Shown: piece after piece, positions 56,168 to 64,000 of the stretch | Layout: each line of letters starts with the position of its first letter | Position numbering within the stretch: the first letter of the stretch is position 1 | Assembly: GCF_001297775.1 (NCBI RefSeq) | Contig: NZ_LIFX01000002.1 | Span: 248,207-312,206 of the forward strand | DNA length: 64,000 nt | Source: Trabulsiella odontotermitis | GTDB lineage: Bacteria; Pseudomonadota; Gammaproteobacteria; Enterobacterales; Enterobacteriaceae | Direction of reading: 5' to 3' | Translations under genes and position numbers: made by a program | The notes under the pieces: generated by a model | Seen by the model: the letters and a program-made list of their open reading frames with translations, nothing else | What the model was told of the DNA's origin: nothing | Database searches by the model: none

Positions 56168-57435
56168 AAATGATCGTTATCGCCGATGACTTTACGGGCT
56201 CTAACGATACTGGCGTGCAGCTAGCGAAGAAAGGCGCGCGCACGGAGGTGATGCTCACCCCGGCGCAGAAGCCTTCGCGCCGTGCCGATGTGCTGGTCAT
56301 CAATACCGAAAGTCGGGCAATCTCTGCGGCGAAAGCTGAACAGGCCGTACAACAGGCATTAGCGCCGTGGTGCGAAGGGAGCAGCCTGCCGCTGGTGTAT
56401 AAAAAAATCGACTCGACCTTTCGCGGCAACGTGGGGGCCGAAGTCAGCGCGGCGATGCGGGCGACTCATCGGCCGCTGGCGGTCATTGCCGCGGCGATCC
56501 CCGCCGCCGGACGCACCACCCGTGATGGGCTGTGCCTGGTCAACGGAACCCCTTTACTGGAGACAGAATTTGCCAGCGATCCCAAAACGCCGATTGTCTC
56601 TTCGCGCATTGCGGAGCTGGTCGCGTTGCAGAGTGACATTCCGGTGCGCGAAGTCTCGCTTGAAGACGTCCGTCGCGGCCGCCTGAGCGCGCTGTTGAGC
56701 ACCTTCGCTGCAGAAGGTGAATGCATGGTTGTGGCGGACGCGGTGGAAGATCGCGATCTGTCGCTGATTGCGCAGGCCATTTGTGAACAAAAACAGCTGC
56801 CGCTGTTGGTCGGCGCGGCCGGACTCGCCAATGCCCTGCCGGTCAGAATGTTTATGCAGGAGAAACAAGAGCTGCCAGTACTGGTGGTCGCGGGCTCGAT
56901 GAGCGAAGCCACGCGACGTCAGGTCGAAAAAGCGCTATGTCAGGAGAGAGCGAAGATCGTTGATATTGATGCCTCACGGCTGGTCTCAGCGCATTTCGAA
57001 CAAGAGATCGCCTCGATTGTGGAGCAGGCCTGTACGCTGTTGAGCCGTCGGCATCATACGATTTTACGCACCAGTCGGCGTGCGGAAGATCGGGAGATGA
57101 TCGACACGTTGTGTCGCTCCGTGGGGATGAGTCGCCAGCAACTCGGCGAACTGTTGAGTCAGCGGCTTGGGGTCATCACGTTACGCATTATTGAGCAGGC
57201 GCGCATCGGTGGCCTGTTCCTCACCGGAGGGGATATCGCCACCGCAGTAGCCAGCGCGCTGGGTGCGGAAGGGTATCGCATTCAAAGCGAAGTCGCCCCC
57301 TGCATTCCGTGCGGCACCTTTGTGAACAGCGAGATTGACGATCTGCCGGTTATCACCAAAGCAGGAGGATTCGGCTCAGACAGTACCCTTTGTGATGCGC
57401 TTTATTTTATTGAGGAGATGTACAGTGGTAACTAA
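56164..57435 (+). CDS. DUF1537 four-carbon acid sugar kinase
   Basis: DUF1537 proteins are ATP-dependent kinases of four-carbon acid sugars (OtnK, DtnK, DenK types). The 423 residues have the N-terminal substrate domain starting [20 protein letters not shown], with the conserved [15 protein letters not shown] near 80-89 and IPAAGRTT, and the C-terminal nucleotide domain with [22 protein letters not shown] near 353-364 and ITKAGGFGS near the end. Adjacency to pdxA2 points to a D-threonate or D-erythronate kinase, by analogy with characterised DtnK/PdxA2 pairs. It overlaps the permease by four bases and pdxA2 by eleven. Confidence 0.88.
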   Translation: MKMIVIADDFTGSNDTGVQLAKKGARTEVMLTPAQKPSRRADVLVINTESRAISAAKAEQAVQQALAPWCEGSSLPLVYKKIDSTFRGNVGAEVSAAMRATHRPLAVIAAAIPAAGRTTRDGLCLVNGTPLLETEFASDPKTPIVSSRIAELVALQSDIPVREVSLEDVRRGRLSALLSTFAAEGECMVVADAVEDRDLSLIAQAICEQKQLPLLVGAAGLANALPVRMFMQEKQELPVLVVAGSMSEATRRQVEKALCQERAKIVDIDASRLVSAHFEQEIASIVEQACTLLSRRHHTILRTSRRAEDREMIDTLCRSVGMSRQQLGELLSQRLGVITLRIIEQARIGGLFLTGGDIATAVASALGAEGYRIQSEVAPCIPCGTFVNSEIDDLPVITKAGGFGSDSTLCDALYFIEEMYSGN

Positions 57436-58408
57436 AACAATCGCGATTACGATGGGAGATCCTGCGGGGATCGGTCCGGAAATTATTGTTAAAGCGCTCA
57501 GCCAGGATGAACTGACTGGCGTACCGCTGGTGGTGGTGGGATGCCTGCAAACCCTGAAGCGGTTGCAGTCCAGAGGGCTGGCGGAAGGCGTAACGTTCCG
57601 CGCGATCACCCAGGTCGCGGATGCCCACTTCACACCGGGCGTGATTCATGTGATCGATGAACCGCTGGCACAGCCGGAGGCGCTGGAGCCGGGTAAAGTG
57701 CAGGCGCAGGCGGGCGATCTGGCTTTTCGTTGCGTAAAACGCGCGACGGAGCTGGCGATGAAAGGCGACGTCCATGCCATCGCCACGGCCCCGTTGAACA
57801 AAGAAGCGCTGCATCTTGCCGGACACAACTTCCCGGGCCATACAGAGCTGCTGGCAACGTTGACCGAAAGCCGCGACTACGCGATGGTGCTCTACACCGA
57901 TAAACTAAAAGTGATTCATGTTTCCACCCACATCGCTCTGCGTAAGTTCCTCGATACCCTCAATGCTCAGCGCGTGGAAACGGTGATCGGCATCGCTGAT
58001 ACCTTCCTGAAACGCGTGGGATTTGCGAATCCGCGCATTGCGGTGGCTGGTGTGAACCCCCATGCCGGTGAAAACGGGCTGTTTGGCGATGAAGAGATCC
58101 GGATTGTCGGACCCGCGATTGAGAACATGAAGGCGAAGGGGATCGATGTTTACGGCCCGTGCCCGCCGGACACGGTGTTTTTACAGGCGTATGAAGGTCA
58201 CTATGACATGGTGGTGGCGATGTACCACGATCAGGGACATATTCCATTGAAGCTGCTCGGTTTTTACGATGGCGTCAACATCACTGCCGGTCTGCCATTT
58301 ATCCGCACCTCTGCCGATCACGGGACGGCATTTGATATCGCCTGGACGGGAAAAGCAAAATCTGAGAGCATGGCCATATCGATTAAACTGGCAATGCAAC
58401 TGGCGTAA
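57425..58408 (+). CDS. pdxA2: 4-hydroxythreonine-4-phosphate dehydrogenase family protein PdxA2
   Basis: PdxA2 oxidises 4-phospho-D-threonate or -erythronate and decarboxylates the product to dihydroxyacetone phosphate, a catabolic relative of the vitamin B6 enzyme PdxA. The GTG at 57425 with GAGGAG seven bases upstream gives 327 residues; a much longer frame back to 57335 lies inside the kinase gene. ITMGDPAGIGPE is at 8-19, and metal-binding histidines are likely H139 (FPGHTE), H169 (STHIAL) and H268 (YHDQGH). A separate housekeeping pdxA is expected elsewhere, so this gene is read by context as catabolic. Confidence 0.9.
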   Translation: MVTKTIAITMGDPAGIGPEIIVKALSQDELTGVPLVVVGCLQTLKRLQSRGLAEGVTFRAITQVADAHFTPGVIHVIDEPLAQPEALEPGKVQAQAGDLAFRCVKRATELAMKGDVHAIATAPLNKEALHLAGHNFPGHTELLATLTESRDYAMVLYTDKLKVIHVSTHIALRKFLDTLNAQRVETVIGIADTFLKRVGFANPRIAVAGVNPHAGENGLFGDEEIRIVGPAIENMKAKGIDVYGPCPPDTVFLQAYEGHYDMVVAMYHDQGHIPLKLLGFYDGVNITAGLPFIRTSADHGTAFDIAWTGKAKSESMAISIKLAMQLA

Positions 58409-58417
58409 TTTCCTGTT

Positions 58418-59185
58418 ATGAAAGGACAACACCGTCTGGATCAGATTGTGGCGTATTTGAAAAATCATACGCTGGTGACCGTGGAACAACTGGTGGACGC
58501 GGTCGACGCCTCCCCGGCGACGATCCGGCGCGATCTGATCAAACTGGATGAACAGGGAGTGATCAGCCGCAGCCACGGCGGTGTTGCGTTACGACGCTTT
58601 GAACCTGCGCAACCGACCACGAATGAGAAACAACTGCGATCCCCCGCTGAAAAACGGGCGATCGCGCGTTATGCCGCCTCCATGGTGCATGCGGGTGATG
58701 CGGTTGTGCTTGATGCTGGTACCACGATGCTGGAGCTGGCAAAATGTCTGACGCATCTGCCTTTACGCGTTATTACCGTTGATCTGCACATCGCCCTGTT
58801 TTTATCGGAGTTTCGCCAGATAGAAGTGACCATTGTCGGCGGTCGGATTGATGACAGCAGCCAGTCGTGCATCGGTGAATATGGCCGCAAGATGCTGCGC
58901 AGCGTCTACCCCGATATCGCCTTCATGAGCTGTAACACCTGGAGCCTGGAGAAAGGGGTGACCACGCCGACGGAAGACAAAGCGGGGCTGAAACAAGAAG
59001 TTATCGCTAACGCCCAGCGTAAGGTGTTGCTGGCCGACAGCAGCAAATATGGCGCGCATTCTCTGTTTAATGTCGTCGCTCTCAGCCGCTTTACCGACGT
59101 CATCACCGATGTTAATTTACCGCAGGCCGTGCAGGCCGAACTGAAAGCGCAATCCGTCGCCCTGACGCTGGTTCAACCTGAATAA
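58418..59185 (+). CDS. DeoR/GlpR-family transcriptional regulator
   Basis: The product is a DeoR-family sugar-phosphate-responsive repressor, probably of this operon. The 255 residues start with the DeoR winged helix (about 6-60: [42 protein letters not shown], then SHGG), followed by the DeoRC sensor domain with [13 protein letters not shown] near 96-108, [17 protein letters not shown] near 135-151 and ADSSKYG near 206. It starts nine bases after pdxA2. The three TGATT-N6-AATCA boxes at the operon promoter are the natural candidates for its operators. Confidence 0.88.
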   Translation: MKGQHRLDQIVAYLKNHTLVTVEQLVDAVDASPATIRRDLIKLDEQGVISRSHGGVALRRFEPAQPTTNEKQLRSPAEKRAIARYAASMVHAGDAVVLDAGTTMLELAKCLTHLPLRVITVDLHIALFLSEFRQIEVTIVGGRIDDSSQSCIGEYGRKMLRSVYPDIAFMSCNTWSLEKGVTTPTEDKAGLKQEVIANAQRKVLLADSSKYGAHSLFNVVALSRFTDVITDVNLPQAVQAELKAQSVALTLVQPE

Positions 59186-59223
59186 CCGGATAGCAGACGT
59201 TGGGATAAACCTGGAGATGAGTG

Positions 59224-59469
59224 ATGGGTAATGAAATACCCCTGAAATTTTATGACATCGTGGATGAGTATTCGACGGAGTCCGCAGAGCCTGTTAACGC
59301 CCCGGAGCGTGACGCTCTGGCACGCTATTTCCAGCTGCTGATCACCCGTTTAAGCAATAATGAAGAGATCAGCGAAGAGGCGCAGCAAGAGATGGCTCGT
59401 GAAGCCAACATTGACGCGCAACGCATCGATGATATCGCTGAATTCCTGAATCGATGGGGAAATGAATAA
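59224..59469 (+). CDS. hypothetical 81-residue acidic protein
   Basis: I do not recognise this protein. It begins at ATG 59224 with GGAG seven bases upstream (a GTG one codon earlier is less well spaced) and encodes 81 residues with roughly twice as many acidic as basic side chains. The pattern is helical: [31 protein letters not shown], then [23 protein letters not shown]. No signal peptide, membrane segment or cysteine is present. It lies 38 bases after the DeoR-family gene on the same strand with no terminator between, so it is probably the last gene of the acid-sugar operon, though its position may be coincidental. Confidence 0.75.
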   Translation: MGNEIPLKFYDIVDEYSTESAEPVNAPERDALARYFQLLITRLSNNEEISEEAQQEMAREANIDAQRIDDIAEFLNRWGNE

Positions 59470-59481
59470 ATCCTGATTTCG

Positions 59482-59507
59482 CTCAGGAGCTCTGCAGAGC
59501 TCCTGAG
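59482..59507. terminator. palindromic bidirectional terminator
   Basis: Eleven-base perfect arms CTCAGGAGCTC and GAGCTCCTGAG around TGCA lie between the convergent 81-residue gene and speD. The flanking T content is moderate on the plus strand and low on the minus strand. Confidence 0.65.
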
Positions 59508-59515
59508 GGTTGTTC

Positions 59516-60310
59516 TTATACGCTCGGGATATTGCGCCCGTAGTAGATTTCGCGCATTTCTTTCCACAGCAGGTCGGTAATGACCTTGCGCTCTTCTGCA
59601 GATAACTCTTCCGGTTTGGTGTGAAACATGTAGTGCTTAAGGTCGAACTCTTTAAGCAACATCTTGGTATGGAAGATGTTTTCCTGGTAAACGTTCACAT
59701 CCACCATGTCGTACAGCGCTTTCATGTCGTCGGACATAAAGTTCTGAATCGAATTAATTTTGTGATCGATAAAGTGCTTCTTACCGTTGATGTCACGGGT
59801 AAACCCCCGCACGCGGTAATCGATGGTCACAATGTCTGATTCCAGCTGGTGGATCAGGTAATTCAGCGCCTTCAGCGGCGAAATCACCCCACAGGTGGAC
59901 ACTTCAATATCCGCGCGGAAGGTGCACAGACCGCCTTCTGGGTGGCTTTCCGGGTAGGTATGCACGCAGATATGGCTTTTATCGAGATGAGCAACCACCG
60001 TTTCGGGCAGCGGTCCCGGGTGTTCTGTGGTGTCGATAAGCATCGGATCGACCGGTTCTTCGCTCACCAGAATAGTGACGCTCGCGCCCTGAGGTTCATA
60101 GTCCTGGCGCGCAATGTTGAGAATATTGGCACCGATAATCGAGCAGGTTTCTGACAGGATTTCGGTCAGACGGTTGGCGTTATAGAGTTCGTCGATATAG
60201 GCGATATAACCATCGCGCTCTTCCGCTGTTTTGGCATAGCAGATATCGTAAATACAAAAACTCAGGCTTTTGGTCAGGTTGTTAAAGCCATGCAGTTTAA
60301 GCTTTTTCAA
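59516..60310 (-). CDS. speD: S-adenosylmethionine decarboxylase proenzyme
   Basis: SpeD makes decarboxylated S-adenosylmethionine, the aminopropyl donor for spermidine. The 264 residues match E. coli. The proenzyme self-cleaves between K111 and S112 ([20 protein letters not shown]) to form the pyruvoyl group; these residues and the downstream [17 protein letters not shown] are intact. It is translated 14 bases after speE in the speED operon. Confidence 0.97.
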   Translation of the reverse strand: MKKLKLHGFNNLTKSLSFCIYDICYAKTAEERDGYIAYIDELYNANRLTEILSETCSIIGANILNIARQDYEPQGASVTILVSEEPVDPMLIDTTEHPGPLPETVVAHLDKSHICVHTYPESHPEGGLCTFRADIEVSTCGVISPLKALNYLIHQLESDIVTIDYRVRGFTRDINGKKHFIDHKINSIQNFMSDDMKALYDMVDVNVYQENIFHTKMLLKEFDLKHYMFHTKPEELSAEERKVITDLLWKEMREIYYGRNIPSV

Positions 60311-60324
60311 TTTTTATCATCTCC

Positions 60325-61182
60325 TTAGAAGCAGAGTGCGTCTTGCAGGTATTGGGGCAGTGCGAAGGCGGCCGTATGCACGCCGGGATTGTAATAGCGG
60401 CATTTCAGACCGGAGCTGTGAAAGCGCGCCTGAATGATTTCGGTGGAAAGATGGCGCAGCGCACCGTTGTCCGTCGCCCAGGCAAAAGTCATGATGCCGC
60501 CGTAATAGGTCGGGATCGCCGCCTGGTAAAAACTCACGTCGCGGAAGTAATGGCTCAGTTTACGATGGCTGCCGATGGCCTCATCCTGCTGCAGAAAACT
60601 CACGCCGTTCTGGGCGACGAAAATCCCGCCAGGGTTCAGGCAGCGCTTGCAGCCTTCGTAGAAATCCGAGGTGAACAGGCTTTCGCCAGGACCGATGGGA
60701 TCTGTACAGTCAGAGATAATCACATCGAACGTCTGACGGGTCTGGTTGACGAAATTGACGCCATCGTCGATCACCAGCGTATAACGCGGATCGTCATAGC
60801 TCCCGGCGTTATGGTTCGGCAGATACTGGCGGCAGAACGAGACCACACCCGCGTCGATTTCCACCATGGTGATGGTTTCAACGGTTTTGTGGCGGGAGAC
60901 TTCGCGCAGCATTGCGCCGTCGCCACCGCCGATGATCAGCACATGTTTTGCCTGGCCGTGAGCCAACAGCGGAACGTGGGTCATCATTTCGTGATAGATA
61001 AATTCGTCGCGCTCGGTGGTCTGCACCACGCCGTCCAGCGCCATCACCCGGCCAAACGCCGCGTTTTCGAAAATGATCAGATCCTGGTGGTCGGTCTTCT
61101 CGTGATACAAGACGTTATCAACGGCAAAGTATTGACCAAACTGGTCGTGCAGGGTTTCGTGCCACCGGTTTTTATCGGTCAT
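60325..61182 (-). CDS. speE: spermidine synthase
   Basis: SpeE transfers the aminopropyl group from decarboxylated AdoMet to putrescine. The 285 residues show [17 protein letters not shown] near 82-98, the VEIDAGVV motif, and the catalytic region [14 protein letters not shown] near 157-170. The C-terminus ends QDALCF, a few residues shorter than and different from the E. coli tail I recall (287-288 residues), probably without consequence because it lies beyond the fold. It is the first gene of speED, with a promoter expected in 61183-61277. Confidence 0.97.
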   Translation of the reverse strand: MTDKNRWHETLHDQFGQYFAVDNVLYHEKTDHQDLIIFENAAFGRVMALDGVVQTTERDEFIYHEMMTHVPLLAHGQAKHVLIIGGGDGAMLREVSRHKTVETITMVEIDAGVVSFCRQYLPNHNAGSYDDPRYTLVIDDGVNFVNQTRQTFDVIISDCTDPIGPGESLFTSDFYEGCKRCLNPGGIFVAQNGVSFLQQDEAIGSHRKLSHYFRDVSFYQAAIPTYYGGIMTFAWATDNGALRHLSTEIIQARFHSSGLKCRYYNPGVHTAAFALPQYLQDALCF

Positions 61183-61277
61183 CGACGGATACCTCCTTTG
61201 TTAACACCCCCTCAAAATGGGCGCAACATGATAGCCAACAATAACCGTGGATGCACGGTCATTATTTCATCAGAGGA

Positions 61278-61625
61278 TTATTTCACGTAGGCGAGAAGAC
61301 TTAATGAATCCCGCGCCAGCGCTTTACATTTTTTGGCGGTAGGAATGCTGATGCCGCTCAGATCGCGATAGCTGTCTTCACCGAGGGCTTTCATATTGTA
61401 GGTGTCGTAGTTGCTCAAATCCCACTGGTTTTGCTGGGCGAAAAACACCAGCGCACGGCGGATCTGACCATTCGGTAAGTTCTGGTAACCGCAATCATTT
61501 TTCAGGAACACAAAGACAGCGGTCAGGTCAGCCATATCTTCTGCTTCGGATTCGCTTAATGCGTAACTGTTGCAGGAGAGGGCAAGCAGGCTGCCAAGCA
61601 CCAGTGTTCTGAAAAACATCTTCAT
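61278..61625 (-). CDS. yacC: exported protein YacC (pilotin-like)
   Basis: YacC is a small periplasmic protein of the PulS/OutS-like pilotin group in E. coli, with no firm role here. From ATG 61623-61625 (MKMFFRTLVLGSLLALSCNSYA) it has 115 residues, the E. coli length; 15 upstream in-frame residues are rejected because they precede a good signal peptide. Cleavage is likely after SYA. Mature cysteines occur in KNDCGY and KKCKAL and could form a disulfide. The gene is near-identical to E. coli YacC over the mature part and is divergent from cueO. Confidence 0.93.
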   Translation of the reverse strand: MKMFFRTLVLGSLLALSCNSYALSESEAEDMADLTAVFVFLKNDCGYQNLPNGQIRRALVFFAQQNQWDLSNYDTYNMKALGEDSYRDLSGISIPTAKKCKALARDSLSLLAYVK

Positions 61626-61704
61626 GGGTTCTACCTTAATTCGTGGAAGTTCAACGTTAGCACACTTCATGGGGCCTCGCCGCTGTTTCTTGCTATCTTT
61701 CTGC

Positions 61705-61735
61705 TTGACCCTGCCGCAAGGGAAAGGGGTAAGCT
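61705..61735 (+). promoter_or_regulatory. cueO: cueO promoter with CueR-type operator
   Basis: TTGACC (61705-61710) and TAAGCT (61730-61735) are separated by 19 bases, the overlong spacer typical of MerR-family activated promoters. The spacer CTGCCGCAAGGGAAAGGGG with flanking bases forms an imperfect ACCCTNNCGCAAGGG.. dyad like copper-responsive CueR sites of copA and cueO. Confidence 0.85.
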
Positions 61736-61771
61736 TAATTATTCGCCATAAAAATAAAAGGAAGTAAAAAA

Positions 61772-63241
61772 ATGCATCGCCGTGACTTTATAAAACTCAC
61801 CGCCGCCGTAGGCGTCGCCAGTGCATTACCGGGATGGAGCCGCCTGGCGTTTGCCGCCGATCCCCCCGCGCTGCCGATCCCCGAACTGCTGACCACCGAC
61901 GCCACCAGCCGCATCGCCATCAACGTGCAGGCCGGTAAAACGACGTTTGGCTCACATGTAGCCACCACCTGGGGCTACAACGGGAATCTGTTGGGCCCGG
62001 CGCTGCAACTGCGTCAGGGAAAAGCGGTGACGGTGGATATTCATAATCAGCTCAGCGAAGAGACTACGCTGCACTGGCACGGGCTGGAAGTGCCGGGCGA
62101 CGTCGATGGCGGCCCGCAGGGGATCATCAAACCTGGCGAAACGCGCACGGTTACCTTTACGCCGACGCAGCGCGCGGCGACCTGCTGGTTTCATCCGCAT
62201 CAACATGGCAAAACCGGGCGTCAGGTGGCGATGGGGCTCGCCGGACTGGTGCTGATAGAAGATAACGAACTGCACAACCTGCTGCTGCCGAAACAGTGGG
62301 GCATTGATGATGTGCCAGTGATCGTGCAGGACAAGAAATTCACCGCCGACGGGCAAATTGATTATCAGCTCGACGTCATGAGCGCGGCTGTCGGCTGGTT
62401 CGGTGATACCTTGCTGACCAACGGTGTTATCTATCCGCAGCATTCCGCGCCTAAAGGCTGGCTGCGGTTGCGTCTGCTCAACGGCTGCAACGCGCGGATG
62501 CTGAATTTCGCCACCAGCGATAACCGACCGCTGTACGTCATCGCCAGCGACGGAGGGTTACTGCCGGAGCCGGTGAAAGTGACGGCGTTGCCGGTGCTGC
62601 CGGGGGAACGTTTTGAAGTGCTGGTGGATATCAGCGACAGCAAAGCGTTTGATCTGGTTACGCTGCCGGTCAGGCAGATGGGGATGGAGGGTGCGCCGTT
62701 TGATAACGCGTACCCGGTGATGCGCATCCAGCCGCTGGCCATTCCGGCTTCCGGTACCTTGCCGGATACGTTAACCCGCATGCCTGCGCTACCGTCGCTG
62801 GACGGGCTGACGCAACGCACCCTGCAACTGTCTATGGATCCGATGCTCGACATGATGGGCCATAGGGGGTCGATGGATCACGGCGGCAACGGTTTTGATT
62901 TCCATAACGCCAATAAAATTAACGGTGTGGCTTTTGAGATGGATAAGCCGATGTTTTCCGCGGCGAAAGGGCAGTACGAGCGCTGGCTGATCTCCGGCAA
63001 AGGCGACATGATGCTGCACCCGTTCCACATCCACGGCACGCAGTTCCGCATTCTGTCTGAGAACGGTAACGCGCCTGCGGCGCATCGCTCCGGCTGGAAG
63101 GATATCGTGCATGTCGAAGGGGATGTCAGTGAAGTGCTGGTGAAATTTGACCATGACGCGCCAAAGGAATTTGCTTATATGGCACATTGTCATCTGCTGG
63201 AACACGAAGACACCGGAATGATGCTGGGGTTCACGGTATAA
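61772..63241 (+). CDS. cueO: multicopper oxidase CueO with shortened Met-rich segment
   Basis: CueO oxidises Cu(I) in the periplasm for copper tolerance. A Tat signal peptide is clear ([20 protein letters not shown], cleavage near residue 28). The 489 residues are 27 fewer than E. coli CueO (516). All copper ligands are present: H101, H103, H141, H143, H416, H419, H421, H472, C473, H474, H478 and M483. Substrate-copper residues M355, D360, D412 and M414 are also kept. The loss falls in the methionine-rich insert, reduced here to residues 361-378 ([12 protein letters not shown]...), with only three methionines and an unusual AGG-GGG codon pair at the join. The frame is open, so the protein is probably functional but altered. 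Confidence 0.96.
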   Translation: MHRRDFIKLTAAVGVASALPGWSRLAFAADPPALPIPELLTTDATSRIAINVQAGKTTFGSHVATTWGYNGNLLGPALQLRQGKAVTVDIHNQLSEETTLHWHGLEVPGDVDGGPQGIIKPGETRTVTFTPTQRAATCWFHPHQHGKTGRQVAMGLAGLVLIEDNELHNLLLPKQWGIDDVPVIVQDKKFTADGQIDYQLDVMSAAVGWFGDTLLTNGVIYPQHSAPKGWLRLRLLNGCNARMLNFATSDNRPLYVIASDGGLLPEPVKVTALPVLPGERFEVLVDISDSKAFDLVTLPVRQMGMEGAPFDNAYPVMRIQPLAIPASGTLPDTLTRMPALPSLDGLTQRTLQLSMDPMLDMMGHRGSMDHGGNGFDFHNANKINGVAFEMDKPMFSAAKGQYERWLISGKGDMMLHPFHIHGTQFRILSENGNAPAAHRSGWKDIVHVEGDVSEVLVKFDHDAPKEFAYMAHCHLLEHEDTGMMLGFTV

Positions 63242-63274
63242 AAAAAGCCCGGTAAGCAGCGGCGCTTACCGGGC
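63241..63274 (-). terminator. gcd terminator (REP-like hairpin)
   Basis: Arms GCCCGGTAAGC (63247-63257) and GCTTACCGGGC (63264-63274) are followed on the minus strand by six U residues (63241-63246). The sequence resembles enterobacterial REP units. It lies between convergent cueO and gcd and overlaps the cueO stop by one base. Confidence 0.8.
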
Positions 63275-63280
63275 ATCACA

Positions 63281-64000
63281 TTACTTCACGTCGTCCGGCA
63301 ACGCATACGCGACGATATAATCGCCCATCTTCGTCCCGAACGAACCATGACCGCCTGCGGAGATGACAACGTACTGCTTGCCATTCACTTCATAGGTCAT
63401 CGGCGTAGCTTGTCCACCCGCAGGCAGACGCGCCTGCCACAGTTTTTCCCCGTTGGTCATGTTGTACGCACGGAGATAGTTGTCGGCGGTGGCGGCAATA
63501 AACAGCACATTACCGGCGGTGGAAATCGGACCGCCCAGCATCGGCATCCCCATGTTGAACGGGACCGGAACCGGCATCGGGAACGGCATGCTGTCCTGCG
63601 GGGTACCAATGCGTTTTTTCCATGCCACCTGGTTGGTTTTCAGATCCAGAGCGGAAATGTAACCCCAGGCCGGTTGTTTACACGGCAGACCAAACGGCGA
63701 CAGGAACGGGTTCAGCGTGACGCCATACGGTACGCCATACTGCGGCTGAATGCCGGATTCAGAACCGGTACCCTGCGCATCTTTCGGCTGTTCCATTGGA
63801 TTACCCGGGCCGCGCGGGATGAGCTTCGACACAAACGGCAGCGCCATCGGGTTCGCAATCGCCACCTGGCGGTTCGGATCAACGGAAATCCCGCCCCACT
63901 CAAACATGCCGAGGTTGCCCGGGAAAACCAGCGTGCCCTGTTCAGACGGTGGTGTGAAGATGCCTTCATAGCGCATCTGGTGGAAAATCACGCGGCACAC
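63281..64000 (-). CDS. gcd: quinoprotein glucose dehydrogenase (partial, C-terminal part)
   Basis: Gcd is the membrane-bound PQQ-dependent enzyme that oxidises glucose to gluconate in the periplasm and feeds ubiquinone. The last 239 residues of an expected 796 or so are present; the rest lies beyond base 64000. The PQQ beta-propeller part is recognisable: CKQPAWGYISALDLKTNQVAWKKR, GNVLFIAATADNYLRAYN and AGGQATPMTYEVNGKQYVVISAGGHG, with the end DYIVAYALPDDVK matching E. coli. It converges on cueO. Confidence 0.96.
   Translation of the reverse strand: MCRVIFHQMRYEGIFTPPSEQGTLVFPGNLGMFEWGGISVDPNRQVAIANPMALPFVSKLIPRGPGNPMEQPKDAQGTGSESGIQPQYGVPYGVTLNPFLSPFGLPCKQPAWGYISALDLKTNQVAWKKRIGTPQDSMPFPMPVPVPFNMGMPMLGGPISTAGNVLFIAATADNYLRAYNMTNGEKLWQARLPAGGQATPMTYEVNGKQYVVISAGGHGSFGTKMGDYIVAYALPDDVK

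Overview
The window is enterobacterial core chromosome, close to the Citrobacter/Salmonella branch of the Enterobacteriaceae. Gene order from leuB through the dcw cell-wall/division cluster, secA, the pyruvate dehydrogenase operon and acnB to cueO and gcd follows the E. coli backbone. The assignment away from E. coli K-12 rests on several differences. There is a GH43/GPH-transporter pair between ampE and aroP. There is a five-gene acid-sugar operon between yacL and speD. No yacH lies between lpd and acnB. AmpD is 187 residues, the length I recall for Citrobacter freundii (E. coli 183). The leuL leader peptide has a tail unlike the E. coli and Salmonella ones I remember. Species is not provable without a search. 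I see no tRNA, rRNA, prophage, IS element, integron or CRISPR array.

Layout: 1-2825 holds the start of the leu operon on the minus strand (partial leuB, leuA, leuL attenuator, promoter), then the divergent regulator leuO, ilvIH (acetolactate synthase III) and cra. From 8605 to about 30110 runs the plus-strand division and envelope cluster: mraZ-rsmH-ftsL-ftsI-murE-murF-mraY-murD-ftsW-murG-murC-ddlB-ftsQ-ftsA-ftsZ, then lpxC and secM-secA. The genes are tightly packed, with many 1-14 nt overlaps implying translational coupling. mutT, yacG-zapD-coaE, guaC, the pilus-type genes ppdD-hofB-hofC, nadC and ampDE follow.

Two accessory carbohydrate modules are embedded in the core. One is a cytosolic GH43 glycosidase with a sugar:cation symporter (39097-41450). 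The other is a KdgT-type permease, a DUF1537 acid-sugar kinase, PdxA2, a DeoR-family regulator and an unknown 81-residue protein (55214-59469), which fits uptake, phosphorylation and oxidation of a four-carbon sugar acid such as D-threonate or D-erythronate. Between them lie aroP, pdhR-aceEF-lpd, acnB and yacL. The right end carries speED (spermidine synthesis), yacC, cueO with a MerR-type promoter, and the C-terminal part of gcd.

I found no convincing new defence, mobile or biosynthetic system; most of the window is ordinary core genome. The observations most worth a second look are these. (1) Three copies of TGATT-N6-AATCA lie around the promoter of the acid-sugar operon, candidate operators for its own DeoR-type regulator. 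(2) An ERIC element sits inside the loop of a long hairpin in the aceE leader. (3) CueO has lost about 27 residues of its methionine-rich segment while keeping all catalytic ligands. (4) A possible 39-codon membrane-protein gene and an orphan intrinsic terminator lie between lpd and acnB.
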